Shown here piece after piece: positions 45,555 to 54,638 of a DNA stretch of 64,000 nt. The translations under genes were made by a program, and so were the position numbers. A model generated the notes under the pieces. The model was not told where the DNA came from. It was given only the letters and a program-made list of their open reading frames with translations, and did not search any database. Each line of letters starts with the position of its first letter. Within the stretch, counting starts at the first letter, position 1. Source of the DNA: Undibacterium sp. CCC3.4 (GTDB taxonomy: Bacteria > Pseudomonadota > Gammaproteobacteria > Burkholderiales > Burkholderiaceae_D); contig NZ_CP133779.1 of the NCBI RefSeq assembly GCF_034347425.1, positions 4,522,699-4,586,698 of the forward strand. Reading direction: 5' to 3'.

Positions 45555-45672
45555 TCAAAAATCTGACCAGGGTTTGAAACTCCGGCCTTCAGAGGCTGTC
45601 GCAAAAAGCCTGATGGACGCTTTTTTACACCTGAAACACCGTATACCTCGTCATTCCTGCATGCCGCAGCCT

Positions 45673-45799
45673 CGTCATTCCCGCATGCTTTTGGCGGGAA
45701 CCCAGTATCGTTTTCAGCGCTGAAAACACGATCATATCTGGCATTTTCAGTTAAGCACGAACGCCGCTGGGTTCCTGCCAAAAGCGCGCAGGAATGACG
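45673..45799. repeat. Long palindromic intergenic element
   Basis: Imperfect inverted arms: CGTCATTCCCGCATGC... ending GGGAACCCAG at 45673-45704, and CTGGGTTCCTGCC... ending GGAATGACG at 45767-45799. The centre holds a second palindrome GTTTTCAGCGCTGAAAAC at about 45709-45726. A half-copy of the outer motif (CGTCATTCCTGCATGC) sits just upstream near 45650. The form matches mobile REP or MITE-like repeats that begin with GTCATTCCCGC. Confidence 0.75.
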
Positions 45800-45843
45800 T
45801 AGCCACCAGTTAGGGTAATGATACCGACTAGCAGACATGGAGC

Positions 45844-45889
45844 GAACAACTTAATTGATCGTCGCTTGCGACGATCAATTAAGTTGTTC
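45844..45889. terminator. Perfect 21-bp hairpin at the 3' end of the TAXI gene
   Basis: GAACAACTTAATTGATCGTCG and its exact reverse complement are separated by only CTTG. The hairpin reaches the stop codon of the minus-strand TAXI gene at 45888-45890. There is no U-tract on either side, so it may stabilise mRNA ends rather than terminate by itself. Confidence 0.6.
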
Positions 45890-47228
45890 AGCTATCTTGG
45901 TCTGCTGCGGCCAGCGCCGCTTCAATGCGGGTGCGGACCAACTGTATGTGGCTGCGTAAGCGATACAATTCTTCCGCATACGACAAGGGTATGCTGATAC
46001 GGTTAACCTTGACTTCCAATTCATCGAGCAACAGCAATTGTTTACGCAGTAAGGCCGCCCGTTCCGGCTGCGCCGGACTATCGACAATTTGTTCGACTTG
46101 GCGCAACTGAGCGTACCAGCGATAGACGCGCGAGCGTATGCGCCAGACATACAGAGGTGGAATAATTTTCGACAGTGGCAGCAGCAAGGCGGCCAGCGGC
46201 ACGAAAACTATCCACATGCGCTCAAAGAAATTGGCGATCCAAAAACTTAAATAACGCTGCAGCACCGGTGGGCCGTTTTTGTAAAATTTTTCAGCCGCGG
46301 CGGCGACTGGAATTTCGCTGTATTTATCGGAGGGGAATTCACCCTGTTTACTGAACCAGTCGGCTTGGCCATGCACTTTGTGTACGGCTTCGAGCATGGC
46401 ACCCATCAGTGCCGGGTGCAGACTTTCATATGCGACCAAGGTCACGCTTGAGGCGATCAGTTGCACATCGTGCGAGGGAATATCGCGTCCCAGATCGACT
46501 ACGCCACGCGGTAAGACCACCTTGGATAAAAACGGCAGGCGGCGGGTATACGCTTCGGCTTGCACAAAATTGAACAAGCGTATGCCAGGGGCGCGCATCA
46601 ATTCTTGTACTAAGGGTGCATCGCCGGCGCTACTCATAACGAGTACATCGAGGTCACCCTTTTGCAGCGCTGCTGCGGCCGCTTCGTCAGTTTGTCTTTG
46701 CATGGAGAAAGCGCTGTCATCCAAGCCATTGAGCGCTAAAATCCGGCTGAACAAGCGGTGCATGCCATTGCCTTCGGCACCGAGGTTGAGGCGCTGACCG
46801 CGCAGTGCGGTCAAGCTGCGTACTTCCTGTTTGCTGCGATAAAAAATCCAAATCGGTTCGTAAAACAAGCCACCCAGCGAGACTAAGCGTTTTTCCTCGG
46901 CCTCTTCGGTACTGGTCGAGCCGCTGCGTACAAAACCGATCATGACAGATGAATCGGGGTCGCTGATTTTTTGCAGATTGTCTTGTGAGCCGGAAGAGTT
47001 GGCGATGTGCAGCGTAATCTTTTTTTGTGCCAAGTCGGCCGCATACAATTTCGCGAAATGCGCATACGAACCCTGCGCCGGACCGGCCGCCATCTCGATC
47101 ACGCGTTTCGGCGCGGGGTCGACCAAATAATAGGCCAGCGTCAGCCCGGCGATCAGAGTGAGTAGCAACGGCCCGAATGCGAGCAACAGATCGCGCAGGG
47201 AAAACAAGGTGAATTTCAGCTTACGCAT
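45888..47228 (-). CDS. TAXI-family TRAP solute-binding protein, membrane-anchored
   Basis: 446 residues. An N-terminal membrane segment (LLLAFGPLLLTLIAGLTLAY), a periplasmic substrate-binding domain about 40-330 (MAAGPAQGSYAHFAKLYA, NLGAEGNGMHRLFSRIL) and a second membrane segment near 335-365 (WIVFVPLAALLLPL), followed by a helical C-terminal tail. The binding domain matches TAXI/NMT1-type receptors, but the two membrane anchors and the absence of TRAP permease genes suggest a sensor or a partner for a distant permease. Confidence 0.82.
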   Translation of the reverse strand: MRKLKFTLFSLRDLLLAFGPLLLTLIAGLTLAYYLVDPAPKRVIEMAAGPAQGSYAHFAKLYAADLAQKKITLHIANSSGSQDNLQKISDPDSSVMIGFVRSGSTSTEEAEEKRLVSLGGLFYEPIWIFYRSKQEVRSLTALRGQRLNLGAEGNGMHRLFSRILALNGLDDSAFSMQRQTDEAAAAALQKGDLDVLVMSSAGDAPLVQELMRAPGIRLFNFVQAEAYTRRLPFLSKVVLPRGVVDLGRDIPSHDVQLIASSVTLVAYESLHPALMGAMLEAVHKVHGQADWFSKQGEFPSDKYSEIPVAAAAEKFYKNGPPVLQRYLSFWIANFFERMWIVFVPLAALLLPLSKIIPPLYVWRIRSRVYRWYAQLRQVEQIVDSPAQPERAALLRKQLLLLDELEVKVNRISIPLSYAEELYRLRSHIQLVRTRIEAALAAADQDS

Positions 47229-47246
47229 GATGGATGGACCTCGGTA

Positions 47247-48044
47247 TTACAAGGCAGCGGTAACGGCCACGTATTCGGCAGCAAACAGATCGAGTCCGGC
47301 ACACATGGCGGCATACGCCAATGGCACTTGCGCGGCATCGCCCTTGACACCGAGTTCGATATGGCGGCGCTGGTTTTCGCTCGCCACTGTCGGCAGGCTG
47401 AAGACTTTGATCAACGGGTAGTCAGCTTCCAAGCGTTCCATCAAGGGCGTCAAGACCGATTCGATCGCTTCATACACGAACACCGATTGCTCGGCGCGCG
47501 CTTGTTGGTGAAACAAATGCGGGTAGTGGGTGTCGAGCACCCACTCTATCATCGGCCAAGCCATCACCGGAAACCCTGGCACGAAGTAATGGCGATCCAC
47601 GGCAAAGCCGGGAATGCGGTTATACGGATTCGGTATCAATTGCGCACCGAGCGGAAATTCGCCCATTTTCAAGCGCTGCTGATGTTCGGGCGCCGCCAAA
47701 TTGAGCGTATCACCGGCTTCGGCCGCCATCTCGCGGATGCGTTGCTCGATCAAGAGCTTGGCCCCATCATGTAAGGCCAGTGGTACTTGCAGCGCTGCCG
47801 CCGCACCTTGGCGGGTATGGTCGTCCGGGGTGGCACCGATACCGCCGGTAGAAAACACGATATCGTCGCCGGCAAAACTGCGCTGTAGCGTGGCGGTGAT
47901 TTTTTCGCGACTGTCGCCAACATATTCGGCCCAATCGAGTTGCAGGCCACGCGCATGCAGAATCTCGATGACCTTGGACAAATGTTTGTCTTGGCGTTTT
48001 CCCGACAAAATTTCATCACCGATGATAATCAAACCGATTGCCAT
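47247..48044 (-). CDS. CinA-like molybdopterin-binding-fold protein
   Basis: 265 residues. The N-terminal MAIGLIIIGDEILSGKRQDK and VFSTGGIGATPDDHTR motifs are those of the MoaB/Mog fold shared with CinA (competence/damage-inducible protein A, N-terminal domain). The deamidase domain of full CinA is absent. A GAGGAACAG site precedes the ATG. It lies 19 bases before the TAXI gene, in the same direction. The molecular role of such single-domain proteins is not settled. Confidence 0.88.
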   Translation of the reverse strand: MAIGLIIIGDEILSGKRQDKHLSKVIEILHARGLQLDWAEYVGDSREKITATLQRSFAGDDIVFSTGGIGATPDDHTRQGAAAALQVPLALHDGAKLLIEQRIREMAAEAGDTLNLAAPEHQQRLKMGEFPLGAQLIPNPYNRIPGFAVDRHYFVPGFPVMAWPMIEWVLDTHYPHLFHQQARAEQSVFVYEAIESVLTPLMERLEADYPLIKVFSLPTVASENQRRHIELGVKGDAAQVPLAYAAMCAGLDLFAAEYVAVTAAL

Positions 48045-48065
48045 GCTGTTCCTCTTTTTTTTTGA

Positions 48066-48878
48066 TTAATTCAATGCTGCGGTGGCACGCAAACGCGCCA
48101 AGGCAGCCAGGCAGTAGTGCTGAAACCATAAGCCGCTGAATACAAACACCAACACATAGAGCCAAATCGCCAGGGCCGCAAACACCGGCAAAAACAGCAT
48201 CGATACCACACCACCGAGCCACAATAAGCCCGGTGCCGCACCAAATAGGCCGGCGACGGTACCGATGAGCAGCAAAGACCAGCGATGCTCGCGCAGCAGC
48301 AGGCGGCGTTCAGCGGCGTCGGCATGCTCGGCCAGGGCATCATACACAATCACACGATAGGTCAGCCAGCCCCATAACAAAGGCTGGATGATCAATGACA
48401 GCAGCGGGATCAAGGTGAGCGGCAAACTGAGTAACCAGAGTGCGGCAAAAATGCCGAACGAGGACAAAGAATGCCACAGACTACCGAACCAACTGCCGCC
48501 CCGACGTTGTTCCAATGTCGGGTAATGGCGGCTGCTGACGTGGCGGCTGATGGCCGGCATGGCCAGCGTCCCGATACATAGCAAGGCGGTGAAAACCATC
48601 AGCGGCAGCAGCAACCACATCGCCACCAAGGGCACCACCATCGCTTTGAAGGCTAACAGACCGAGCATGCCCAGCACTTCGCCGGCAGTTTGAAACTGGC
48701 CATGCACATCAAACCATTGCTGCACATAATCGAGTAAGACTTGCATGCCCAACCACAGTGCCACGCTCCAGATCAGCAGCGCCACCAGAAACGGTAACAA
48801 CGTCAGCAGCAGCATTTTGATGTGTAATTGGGCAGCGCAGGCGCGACCCCAAGCGATCCCGACATCCACCAGGCGCAT
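48066..48878 (-). CDS. EI24-domain membrane protein
   Basis: 270 residues with about six hydrophobic helices (LLLTLLPFLVALLIWSVAL, LWLLSLPLTLIPLLSLII and later segments). The arrangement and the central TYRVIVYDALAEHA motif fit the EI24/CysZ-like family seen in beta- and gammaproteobacteria. CysZ imports sulfate, but this assignment is too weak to name it. The frame runs upstream to 49049; the ATG at 48878 overlaps the preceding stop (TAATG), so translation is coupled. Confidence 0.8.
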   Translation of the reverse strand: MRLVDVGIAWGRACAAQLHIKMLLLTLLPFLVALLIWSVALWLGMQVLLDYVQQWFDVHGQFQTAGEVLGMLGLLAFKAMVVPLVAMWLLLPLMVFTALLCIGTLAMPAISRHVSSRHYPTLEQRRGGSWFGSLWHSLSSFGIFAALWLLSLPLTLIPLLSLIIQPLLWGWLTYRVIVYDALAEHADAAERRLLLREHRWSLLLIGTVAGLFGAAPGLLWLGGVVSMLFLPVFAALAIWLYVLVFVFSGLWFQHYCLAALARLRATAALN

Positions 48879-49867
48879 TACGAGTTCTCCCTGTCGATGC
48901 CGAGCATACGCTTTACGCCCAGATACTGCTGCGACCAAAAGCCTTGGCCATACTCGCGCGCGCGACCTTGAGGTGGCGCTAACTGATCGGCGATGCCGGT
49001 GCGGACAAACTCTTGCTGCAGCAAGGCGGTACCGAAGCAGTAATCCCACAGCGGAAATAAGACCGCGAAATTATGCCCGCCTTTGGCCGTATTGGCAGCG
49101 CCAGCATGGGCAGGAACGATAGCATGATGTGTGCGATGATAGCGCGGCGATACTAACAAGTACTCGCCGAAGCGGCCGAAATGCAGGCGAACGTTAGCAT
49201 GCTGCAAACTTTGCAGCATTTGGCTGGCCATCACCAGTAACACATACTGGCCCGGTTCCACACCGATCACCAAGGCGATCAAGCCCATATACACATCGCG
49301 TAACAAGTCATCGAGCACATGATTGCGGTTATCACTCCATAAATTCATCTCACGCTGACTGTGATGCAAGCTATGCAAGCCCCACCACCAATCAAAATGA
49401 TGCGACGCCCGATGATACCAATAATCGAAAAAGTCGAGCACAAACAGGTAAGCAAAAAACAGCAAGGCCGGATAAGTGAGAAAGCCGGACCAGATGTCTT
49501 CAAGATTGAAGGGCTGAATGCCCTCCAGATGCAGCCATGCGCTGACTTGATCGAACATAGGGGTCAAGATGAAAAACACCAGTACCGTAAAAGCACCAAG
49601 CCGGTGCAATGCAGTGTAGGTGAAATCATTCCAGCGCGCGCGACGGCTGCCGATGGTTTGCACCGGCAACCAAGCCTCGAGTGGGCGCAGGATCACAAAC
49701 AGCAGCAATAATTGTACCGCGCCGAGCACAAACCACTCGACGCCCTCAAAAGCATCTTCGACGAATTCGCCCAAACCGAGCGCGAACAGGGTCGGCTGCA
49801 CCAATTGTTCGAAAATCCAAGCCTGTAGCAATGTCAGCTTGTCACTGAAGTGCAGATCGGAACTCAT
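48878..49867 (-). CDS. Sterol desaturase / fatty acid hydroxylase family protein
   Basis: 329 residues, membrane-embedded, with the three histidine boxes for a diiron centre: HRASHH, HSLHHSQ and HRTHHA. Such enzymes hydroxylate or desaturate lipid chains; bacterial members act on fatty acids, hopanoids or other lipids. It overlaps the deacetylase gene by four bases upstream and the EI24 gene by one base downstream, so all three form one unit. Confidence 0.92.
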   Translation of the reverse strand: MSSDLHFSDKLTLLQAWIFEQLVQPTLFALGLGEFVEDAFEGVEWFVLGAVQLLLLFVILRPLEAWLPVQTIGSRRARWNDFTYTALHRLGAFTVLVFFILTPMFDQVSAWLHLEGIQPFNLEDIWSGFLTYPALLFFAYLFVLDFFDYWYHRASHHFDWWWGLHSLHHSQREMNLWSDNRNHVLDDLLRDVYMGLIALVIGVEPGQYVLLVMASQMLQSLQHANVRLHFGRFGEYLLVSPRYHRTHHAIVPAHAGAANTAKGGHNFAVLFPLWDYCFGTALLQQEFVRTGIADQLAPPQGRAREYGQGFWSQQYLGVKRMLGIDRENS

Positions 49868-50667
49868 AATGGCTTACCACGGTAAGCGGGATGTTCGCGC
49901 AAGGTGGCGAAACAAAAACCTTTTTGTTCCAAGCCGCGGATCAGCGGTTCGAGATTCTCAGGCATCCAGGCCGGCGTGCGCGACCAAATACCGAGGTGGG
50001 CCATAAAAATATCGCCATCGCGTAAATTGTCCAGCGCGCGCTGCAGCAGTTGCCGATTACTGAAACGATCGCCCGGCAATTCATCGCCGGAAAAGCCGGC
50101 TGCGGCCCAGCCCACATGTTGATAGCCGCAGGCGGCCGCGGCCTTGAGCGCATTCGGCGTGACTTTACCGCCCGGAGCGCGCCAAAACGGGTCGAGTGCT
50201 TGTCCGGTCAGCGCCATGAAGCGCTGATCAACACGGCGCAATTCGCTGCAGTACTGGGCCGGCGTCCAGCTGAGTTTTTTGCCGGCCGCGGCACCAAACT
50301 GCGGCTTGACCAGCATCTTGCCATCGGCCAGGTCGCCGAGCAGATACACATGATCAAAGCTATGGCTGCCGAAAGCATGGCCGTCTTTGGCTAACGCGCT
50401 CCAGTACGTGGACCACGAGGGATCGAGCGAGTAATCCTGGCGCACAGTTTTTTCATTGGCCAGAAAAAATGTCGCGTGAATGTTATGGCGGCGTAAGGTC
50501 GTGGCGACCAACTCGGCTTGCGACTGGCTGCCGGTATCAAAAGTCAGATAAATACGCGCGCTGCAGGCCGCGGCCTGCGTGCCGGCGCAGTACAGCGCCA
50601 GCGCCGCCGCCAAGATGCCGCGCCAACTGTTACAAATCGGGTGCGCGATTGGCAAAATAGACTCCAT
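49864..50667 (-). CDS. Secreted polysaccharide-deacetylase-like protein (NodB fold)
   Basis: 267 residues with a signal peptide (WRGILAAALALYCAGTQAAA) and a NodB-homology domain. The metal-binding HSFDH motif is intact and RAPGGK is present, but the first motif is TFDTGS where TFDDG is usual, so one Asp is lost and activity is uncertain. Substrate could be chitin-like, peptidoglycan or exopolysaccharide. The start at 50667 overlaps the upstream beta-propeller gene by 38 bases and has no clear ribosome binding site; it is chosen because it gives the signal peptide. Confidence 0.83.
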   Translation of the reverse strand: MESILPIAHPICNSWRGILAAALALYCAGTQAAACSARIYLTFDTGSQSQAELVATTLRRHNIHATFFLANEKTVRQDYSLDPSWSTYWSALAKDGHAFGSHSFDHVYLLGDLADGKMLVKPQFGAAAGKKLSWTPAQYCSELRRVDQRFMALTGQALDPFWRAPGGKVTPNALKAAAACGYQHVGWAAAGFSGDELPGDRFSNRQLLQRALDNLRDGDIFMAHLGIWSRTPAWMPENLEPLIRGLEQKGFCFATLREHPAYRGKPL

Positions 50668-51598
50668 GCGGCGAACGTCCGACCGGAATAAGTTTGATGA
50701 CTTTACGCGTGGCGATATCGATGACCGCGACTTTCTTAATCCAGCGCAGGGTTGCCCACAAGGTCTTGCCGTCGGCACTCACCTCCATGCAATCAGGCCC
50801 GCCGGGCACGGCGATGCTGCCGACATTTTCCAGAGTTTGTTGATCGACGATGGTGATTTCATTCGATGTCCGGTTAGAAACAAAGATGTGACGCTTATCG
50901 CCGAGTGCACGGAAATTGTGTGTGCCGACGCCGGCTTGGATTTTTTTGACGGTTTTACGAGCGCGCCAGTCGATGACTTCGACATAATTGCTGCCCATAA
51001 TGCCGACCAGCAAATATTTATCATCGGCAGTCATCATAATGCCTGCCGGTAACTTACCTACCGGCAAGGTCCATTTGACTTTTTGTGTCGCCAAATCGAT
51101 CGCGGAAACTTGATCACTGCCTTGCTGAGTGATGAAGACCGTGGTGCTGGCGGCATCAAAAGCCATGTGGCTAGGCAATTTCGCCAAGGGAACCCGATTA
51201 ATGAGTCGGACTTCTTTGCCCTTCATTTCATAAAAATCGACGCGATCAAGCCGCAGTGAATTTGATATTAACCATTTTTGATCAGGCGAAAAGCCGATTT
51301 GATAGGGATCGGCAATATCTTTGACGCGCCGCTGAATTTGCCCGCTGCGCGGATCGAGAAACACTAATTCATTACCGACCGCATTGGCGATAATCAAGGA
51401 TTGATTATCGGGTGTAGCAATCAGATGATGCGGTTCTTTGCCTACAGGAAATGTATCAATTTCCTGATAGGTTTGCTGATCAAGCAAGCTGACGGTGGCG
51501 TCGCGCGAATTGAGCACCACCACGACATTGGCTGGGGCTGCCAGCAAAGGCGACGCAAAGCATAAACACGAGAGCAACAACAGAAAACGACGACGCAT
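50630..51598 (-). CDS. Periplasmic YVTN-type beta-propeller protein
   Basis: 322 residues with a signal peptide (FLLLLSCLCFASPLLAAPA) and about seven repeats of the YVTN beta-propeller type (NSRDATVSLLDQQTYQEI, NELVFLDPRSG, DQVSAIDLATQKV, NEITIVDQQTLENV). Such propellers bind other proteins or cell-wall material. First gene of the propeller-deacetylase-desaturase-EI24 unit. No catalytic motif is seen. Confidence 0.88.
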   Translation of the reverse strand: MRRRFLLLLSCLCFASPLLAAPANVVVVLNSRDATVSLLDQQTYQEIDTFPVGKEPHHLIATPDNQSLIIANAVGNELVFLDPRSGQIQRRVKDIADPYQIGFSPDQKWLISNSLRLDRVDFYEMKGKEVRLINRVPLAKLPSHMAFDAASTTVFITQQGSDQVSAIDLATQKVKWTLPVGKLPAGIMMTADDKYLLVGIMGSNYVEVIDWRARKTVKKIQAGVGTHNFRALGDKRHIFVSNRTSNEITIVDQQTLENVGSIAVPGGPDCMEVSADGKTLWATLRWIKKVAVIDIATRKVIKLIPVGRSPHGVYFANRAPDL

Positions 51599-51766
51599 GA
51601 AAAAGATCGCAAATAAATGAGGGAAGCGCGCATTTTACCGTGCATCAGCATGAGCCGCAGAAAAAATGCTTGTGATTTTTTTTTTACTTTTCAGAGGCTT
51701 CCAACAACAGCAAGCCGTGAGGCGGCCCAAGAAATTTATGCAAAAACCCTTGAAAACAGCATGACA

Positions 51767-51797
51767 TTGATGACTTTTTTCAAATTTGCACTACAAT
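51767..51797 (+). promoter_or_regulatory. Possible promoter for the FKBP gene
   Basis: TTGATG and TACAAT separated by 19 bases, about 35 bases before the gene. The spacing is longer than ideal. Confidence 0.3.
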
Positions 51798-51831
51798 TGA
51801 TCTACATTTTTTTTAAAGTACAGGGGAAACC

Positions 51832-52188
51832 ATGAGCATCATTACCACCGTCAGCGGCTTGCAATATGAAGATAAAGTGATAGGCGAAGGCGCCCAAGCA
51901 GAGGCTGGCAATCACGTTGTGGTGCACTATACCGGTTGGTTGCAAAATCCGGATGGCAGCGCTGGCAAGAAATTTGATTCCAGCAAAGATCGCAATGATC
52001 CTTTCTCTTTCCCACTTGGTGCTGGTCATGTGATCAAGGGTTGGGATGAAGGCGTACAAGGCATGTTGATTGGCGGCACACGCATTCTGACTATTCCATC
52101 GGCACTCGGCTATGGCCCACGCGGTGCTGGCGGTGCAATTCCACCGAACGCGACACTGATTTTTGAAGTCGAATTGCTCGGCGTTTAA
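51832..52188 (+). CDS. FKBP-type peptidyl-prolyl cis-trans isomerase
   Basis: 118 residues, a single FKBP domain with VVVHYTGWLQNPDG, KFDSSKDRNDPFSFPLGAGH, VIKGWDEGVQGM and the C-terminal YGPRGAGGAIPPNATLIFEV. It has no signal peptide, so it acts in the cytosol as a folding helper. A GGGGAAA site precedes the ATG and a strong terminator follows. Confidence 0.95.
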   Translation: MSIITTVSGLQYEDKVIGEGAQAEAGNHVVVHYTGWLQNPDGSAGKKFDSSKDRNDPFSFPLGAGHVIKGWDEGVQGMLIGGTRILTIPSALGYGPRGAGGAIPPNATLIFEVELLGV

Positions 52189-52197
52189 TAATTTAAA

Positions 52198-52231
52198 ACA
52201 AAAAAACCAGCTTCACAGCTGGTTTTTTTTG
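52198..52231. terminator. Bidirectional intrinsic terminator between FKBP and orn
   Basis: AAACCAGCT and AGCTGGTTT pair around TCAC, flanked by A-runs on the left and a T-run on the right, so it can terminate both the FKBP gene and the convergent orn gene. Confidence 0.9.
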
Positions 52232-52244
52232 CAGTAAGGGAAGC

Positions 52245-52832
52245 TTACTCGCGAATGAAATGCTGACGATAATATTTCAATTCTTCTATCGATTCGGCGA
52301 TATCGGCCAAGGCCGTATGTTTTTGCTGCTTTTTGAAGCCAGCGAGTAATTCCGGCTTCCAGCGACGGCACAATTCTTTCAGGGTGGAAACGTCAAGGTT
52401 GCGATAATGAAAGAATGCCTCGAGTTTCGGCATGCCACGGGCCATGAAGCGACGATCTTGGCAAATCGTATTGCCGCACATCGGCGACTTCCCAGCCGGC
52501 ACGTAGGGTTTGAGGAAGGCGATCAGCGCGTCTTCGGCATCGGCTTCAGAGACGGTTGAAGCTTTGACTTTATCGATCAAACCGGAGCGACCATGTGTAC
52601 CCTTGTTCCAAGCATCCATCTTACCGAGGGTTTCATCAGACTGATGAATCGCAAATACCGGGCCTTCGGCCAGCACGTTGAGCTGCGAATCGGTGACAAT
52701 GACGGCGATTTCGATGATGCGATCACCATCCGGGTCGAGACCGGTCATTTCCAGGTCGACCCAGATCAGATTGAGTTCGTTCGGACGCGCTGGAATGCGC
52801 GTGTTTGCTTCAATGTCGGTCGCTTGTGACAT
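52245..52832 (-). CDS. orn: Oligoribonuclease
   Basis: 195 residues. The DEDDh exonuclease motifs are present: [10 protein letters not shown] (Exo I), [11 protein letters not shown] (Exo II) and HTALADI (Exo III). It degrades RNA dinucleotides, including pGpG from c-di-GMP turnover, to mononucleotides. Normal length. Divergent from the M48 protease gene across about 170 bases. Confidence 0.97.
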   Translation of the reverse strand: MSQATDIEANTRIPARPNELNLIWVDLEMTGLDPDGDRIIEIAVIVTDSQLNVLAEGPVFAIHQSDETLGKMDAWNKGTHGRSGLIDKVKASTVSEADAEDALIAFLKPYVPAGKSPMCGNTICQDRRFMARGMPKLEAFFHYRNLDVSTLKELCRRWKPELLAGFKKQQKHTALADIAESIEELKYYRQHFIRE

Positions 52833-53007
52833 AATTACCCCTTGATAAAGCGCCGGCAGTACCGGCAGCCATGATTTCTTTGTGTTTTCTCACGCAGTGC
52901 GAGCCTGTGTGAGATTGATAATAGGATAAAACCGAGATTTTATCTAAGTCCGGCTTGATCGGACAATAAAATACTTCCCCAGCTTTTTTTGAATGCGTCA
53001 TTTTCCC

Positions 53008-54267
53008 ATGAATTCAATTACTTTTTCGGTTTTCTTCGTCGCCTTTCTATTGCTCACGCTGTGCGTGCAATTTTGGCTGGGGTCGCGCCACATCCGCCAT
53101 ATTCTGCGCCATCGCACCGTGGTACCGGCCCGCTTCGCACAAAAAATTGCCCTGCCAGCCCATCAAAAGGCAGCCGATTACAGCATCGCCAAAACCAAAC
53201 TCAGTCTGCTGAGTTTGCTGTTCAATGGCCTGGTGCTGATCGGTTTCACCCTCTTCGGCGGCTTGCAATGGCTGTCCGTGCATTTACTGGAACTGATAGG
53301 TTCCGGCATGCTGTACCAAATCGCCCTGCTCGCTGCCTTCGTCGTCATCAGTAGTGTGCTGGAATTACCGTTTTCTTATTACACGCAATTCGTGTTAGAA
53401 CAAAAATTCGGTTTCAATAAAATGACACCGGCACTGTTCTTTGGCGATATGATCAAAAACAGCGCGCTCGGCTGCGCCATCGGTTTGCCGCTGATCTGGG
53501 TCGTGCTCAGCTTGATGGAGCAAGCCGGTGCCAACTGGTGGCTCTATGCCTGGCTGGTATGGAGCGGTTTTCAATTGCTGATGATGTCGATCTATCCTAG
53601 CGTAATCGCCCCGCTGTTCAATAAATTCACCCCGCTCGACGATGCTGCGCTGCGCACGCGGATAGAAAATCTGATGCAACGCGTCGGTTTTGCCTCCAAA
53701 GGTTTGTTCGTCATGGATGGTTCCAAGCGCAGCGCGCATGGCAATGCTTATTTTTCCGGCTTCGGGGCCGGCAAGCGCATCGTGTTTTTCGATACGCTGT
53801 TGGCACGTCTGGCCCCGCAAGAAATTGAAGCGGTGTTGGCGCATGAACTCGGACATTTCAAACTCAAGCATATCGTCAAGCGCATGCTCGTGATTTTTAC
53901 GCTGTCGCTGGGCTTTCTGGCGCTGCTCGGTTTTCTCAAGCAGCAAGTGTGGTTCTATACCGGCCTCGGCGTCGACCCGATGTTGTTGGCAAAAAATGAT
54001 GCCATGGCCTTGATTTTGTTCCTGCTCTGCATTCCGGTGTTCGGTTTTTTGTTTTCGCCACTGAGCGCCATCAGCTCGCGTCGGCATGAATTCGAAGCCG
54101 ATGCCTTCGCTGCCAAGCATACCAATGCTAACGACCTCGTCGCCGCGCTGGTAAAACTGTATGAAGACAACGCCGCAACGCTCACGCCCGACCCGCTGTA
54201 TTCGTCTTTTTACGATTCCCACCCGCCGGCGACAGTGCGCATCGACCATCTGCTGGCTGCACACTGA
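53008..54267 (+). CDS. M48-family membrane metalloprotease (CAAX protease-like)
   Basis: 419 residues with several membrane helices and zinc motif HELGH (context AVLAHELGHFKLKH) plus the third ligand Glu in RRHEFEADAFA. The arrangement matches Ste24/CAAX prenyl protease 1-like proteins of bacteria, which act in membrane protein quality control. An in-frame ATG at 52993 would add five residues; MNSITFSVFF is the more usual N-terminus. It leads a unit with phhB and rsgA. Confidence 0.92.
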   Translation: MNSITFSVFFVAFLLLTLCVQFWLGSRHIRHILRHRTVVPARFAQKIALPAHQKAADYSIAKTKLSLLSLLFNGLVLIGFTLFGGLQWLSVHLLELIGSGMLYQIALLAAFVVISSVLELPFSYYTQFVLEQKFGFNKMTPALFFGDMIKNSALGCAIGLPLIWVVLSLMEQAGANWWLYAWLVWSGFQLLMMSIYPSVIAPLFNKFTPLDDAALRTRIENLMQRVGFASKGLFVMDGSKRSAHGNAYFSGFGAGKRIVFFDTLLARLAPQEIEAVLAHELGHFKLKHIVKRMLVIFTLSLGFLALLGFLKQQVWFYTGLGVDPMLLAKNDAMALILFLLCIPVFGFLFSPLSAISSRRHEFEADAFAAKHTNANDLVAALVKLYEDNAATLTPDPLYSSFYDSHPPATVRIDHLLAAH

Positions 54268-54287
54268 CTACTCTTTAAGGACCGACC

Positions 54288-54638
54288 ATGATTAAAACTA
54301 CCGATTTACTGGCGAGCACATCGCAGCACACCGAAACTGCGCTGCCACAAGCGGAGCTGGCTGCTTATTTTGCCGCCACCCCGGGCTGGAGCCAAGATGG
54401 CGCGCGCATCGTCAAGACCTACCAATTTAAAAATTACTATGAAACTCTGGCCTTCATCAACGCGATTGCCTACGTGATTCACGCCCAAGACCACCATCCG
54501 GAATTAGTCGTCAGCTTCAACCGCTGTGTCATCAAGTTTGACACTCACACCGTCAACGATGGCCATGGTGGTATTTCGGTCAATGATTTCATCTGTGCGG
54601 CCAAGGTTGATGCCGTGTTCGAGCAAAGCTTTTCCTGA
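54288..54638 (+). CDS. phhB: Pterin-4a-carbinolamine dehydratase
   Basis: 116 residues with the family motif AQDHHPEL and a following FNRCVIKFDTHTVN block. The enzyme removes water from 4a-hydroxytetrahydrobiopterin, regenerating the cofactor of phenylalanine hydroxylase. It follows the protease by 20 bases and its stop overlaps the rsgA start by one base. Confidence 0.93.
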   Translation: MIKTTDLLASTSQHTETALPQAELAAYFAATPGWSQDGARIVKTYQFKNYYETLAFINAIAYVIHAQDHHPELVVSFNRCVIKFDTHTVNDGHGGISVNDFICAAKVDAVFEQSFS

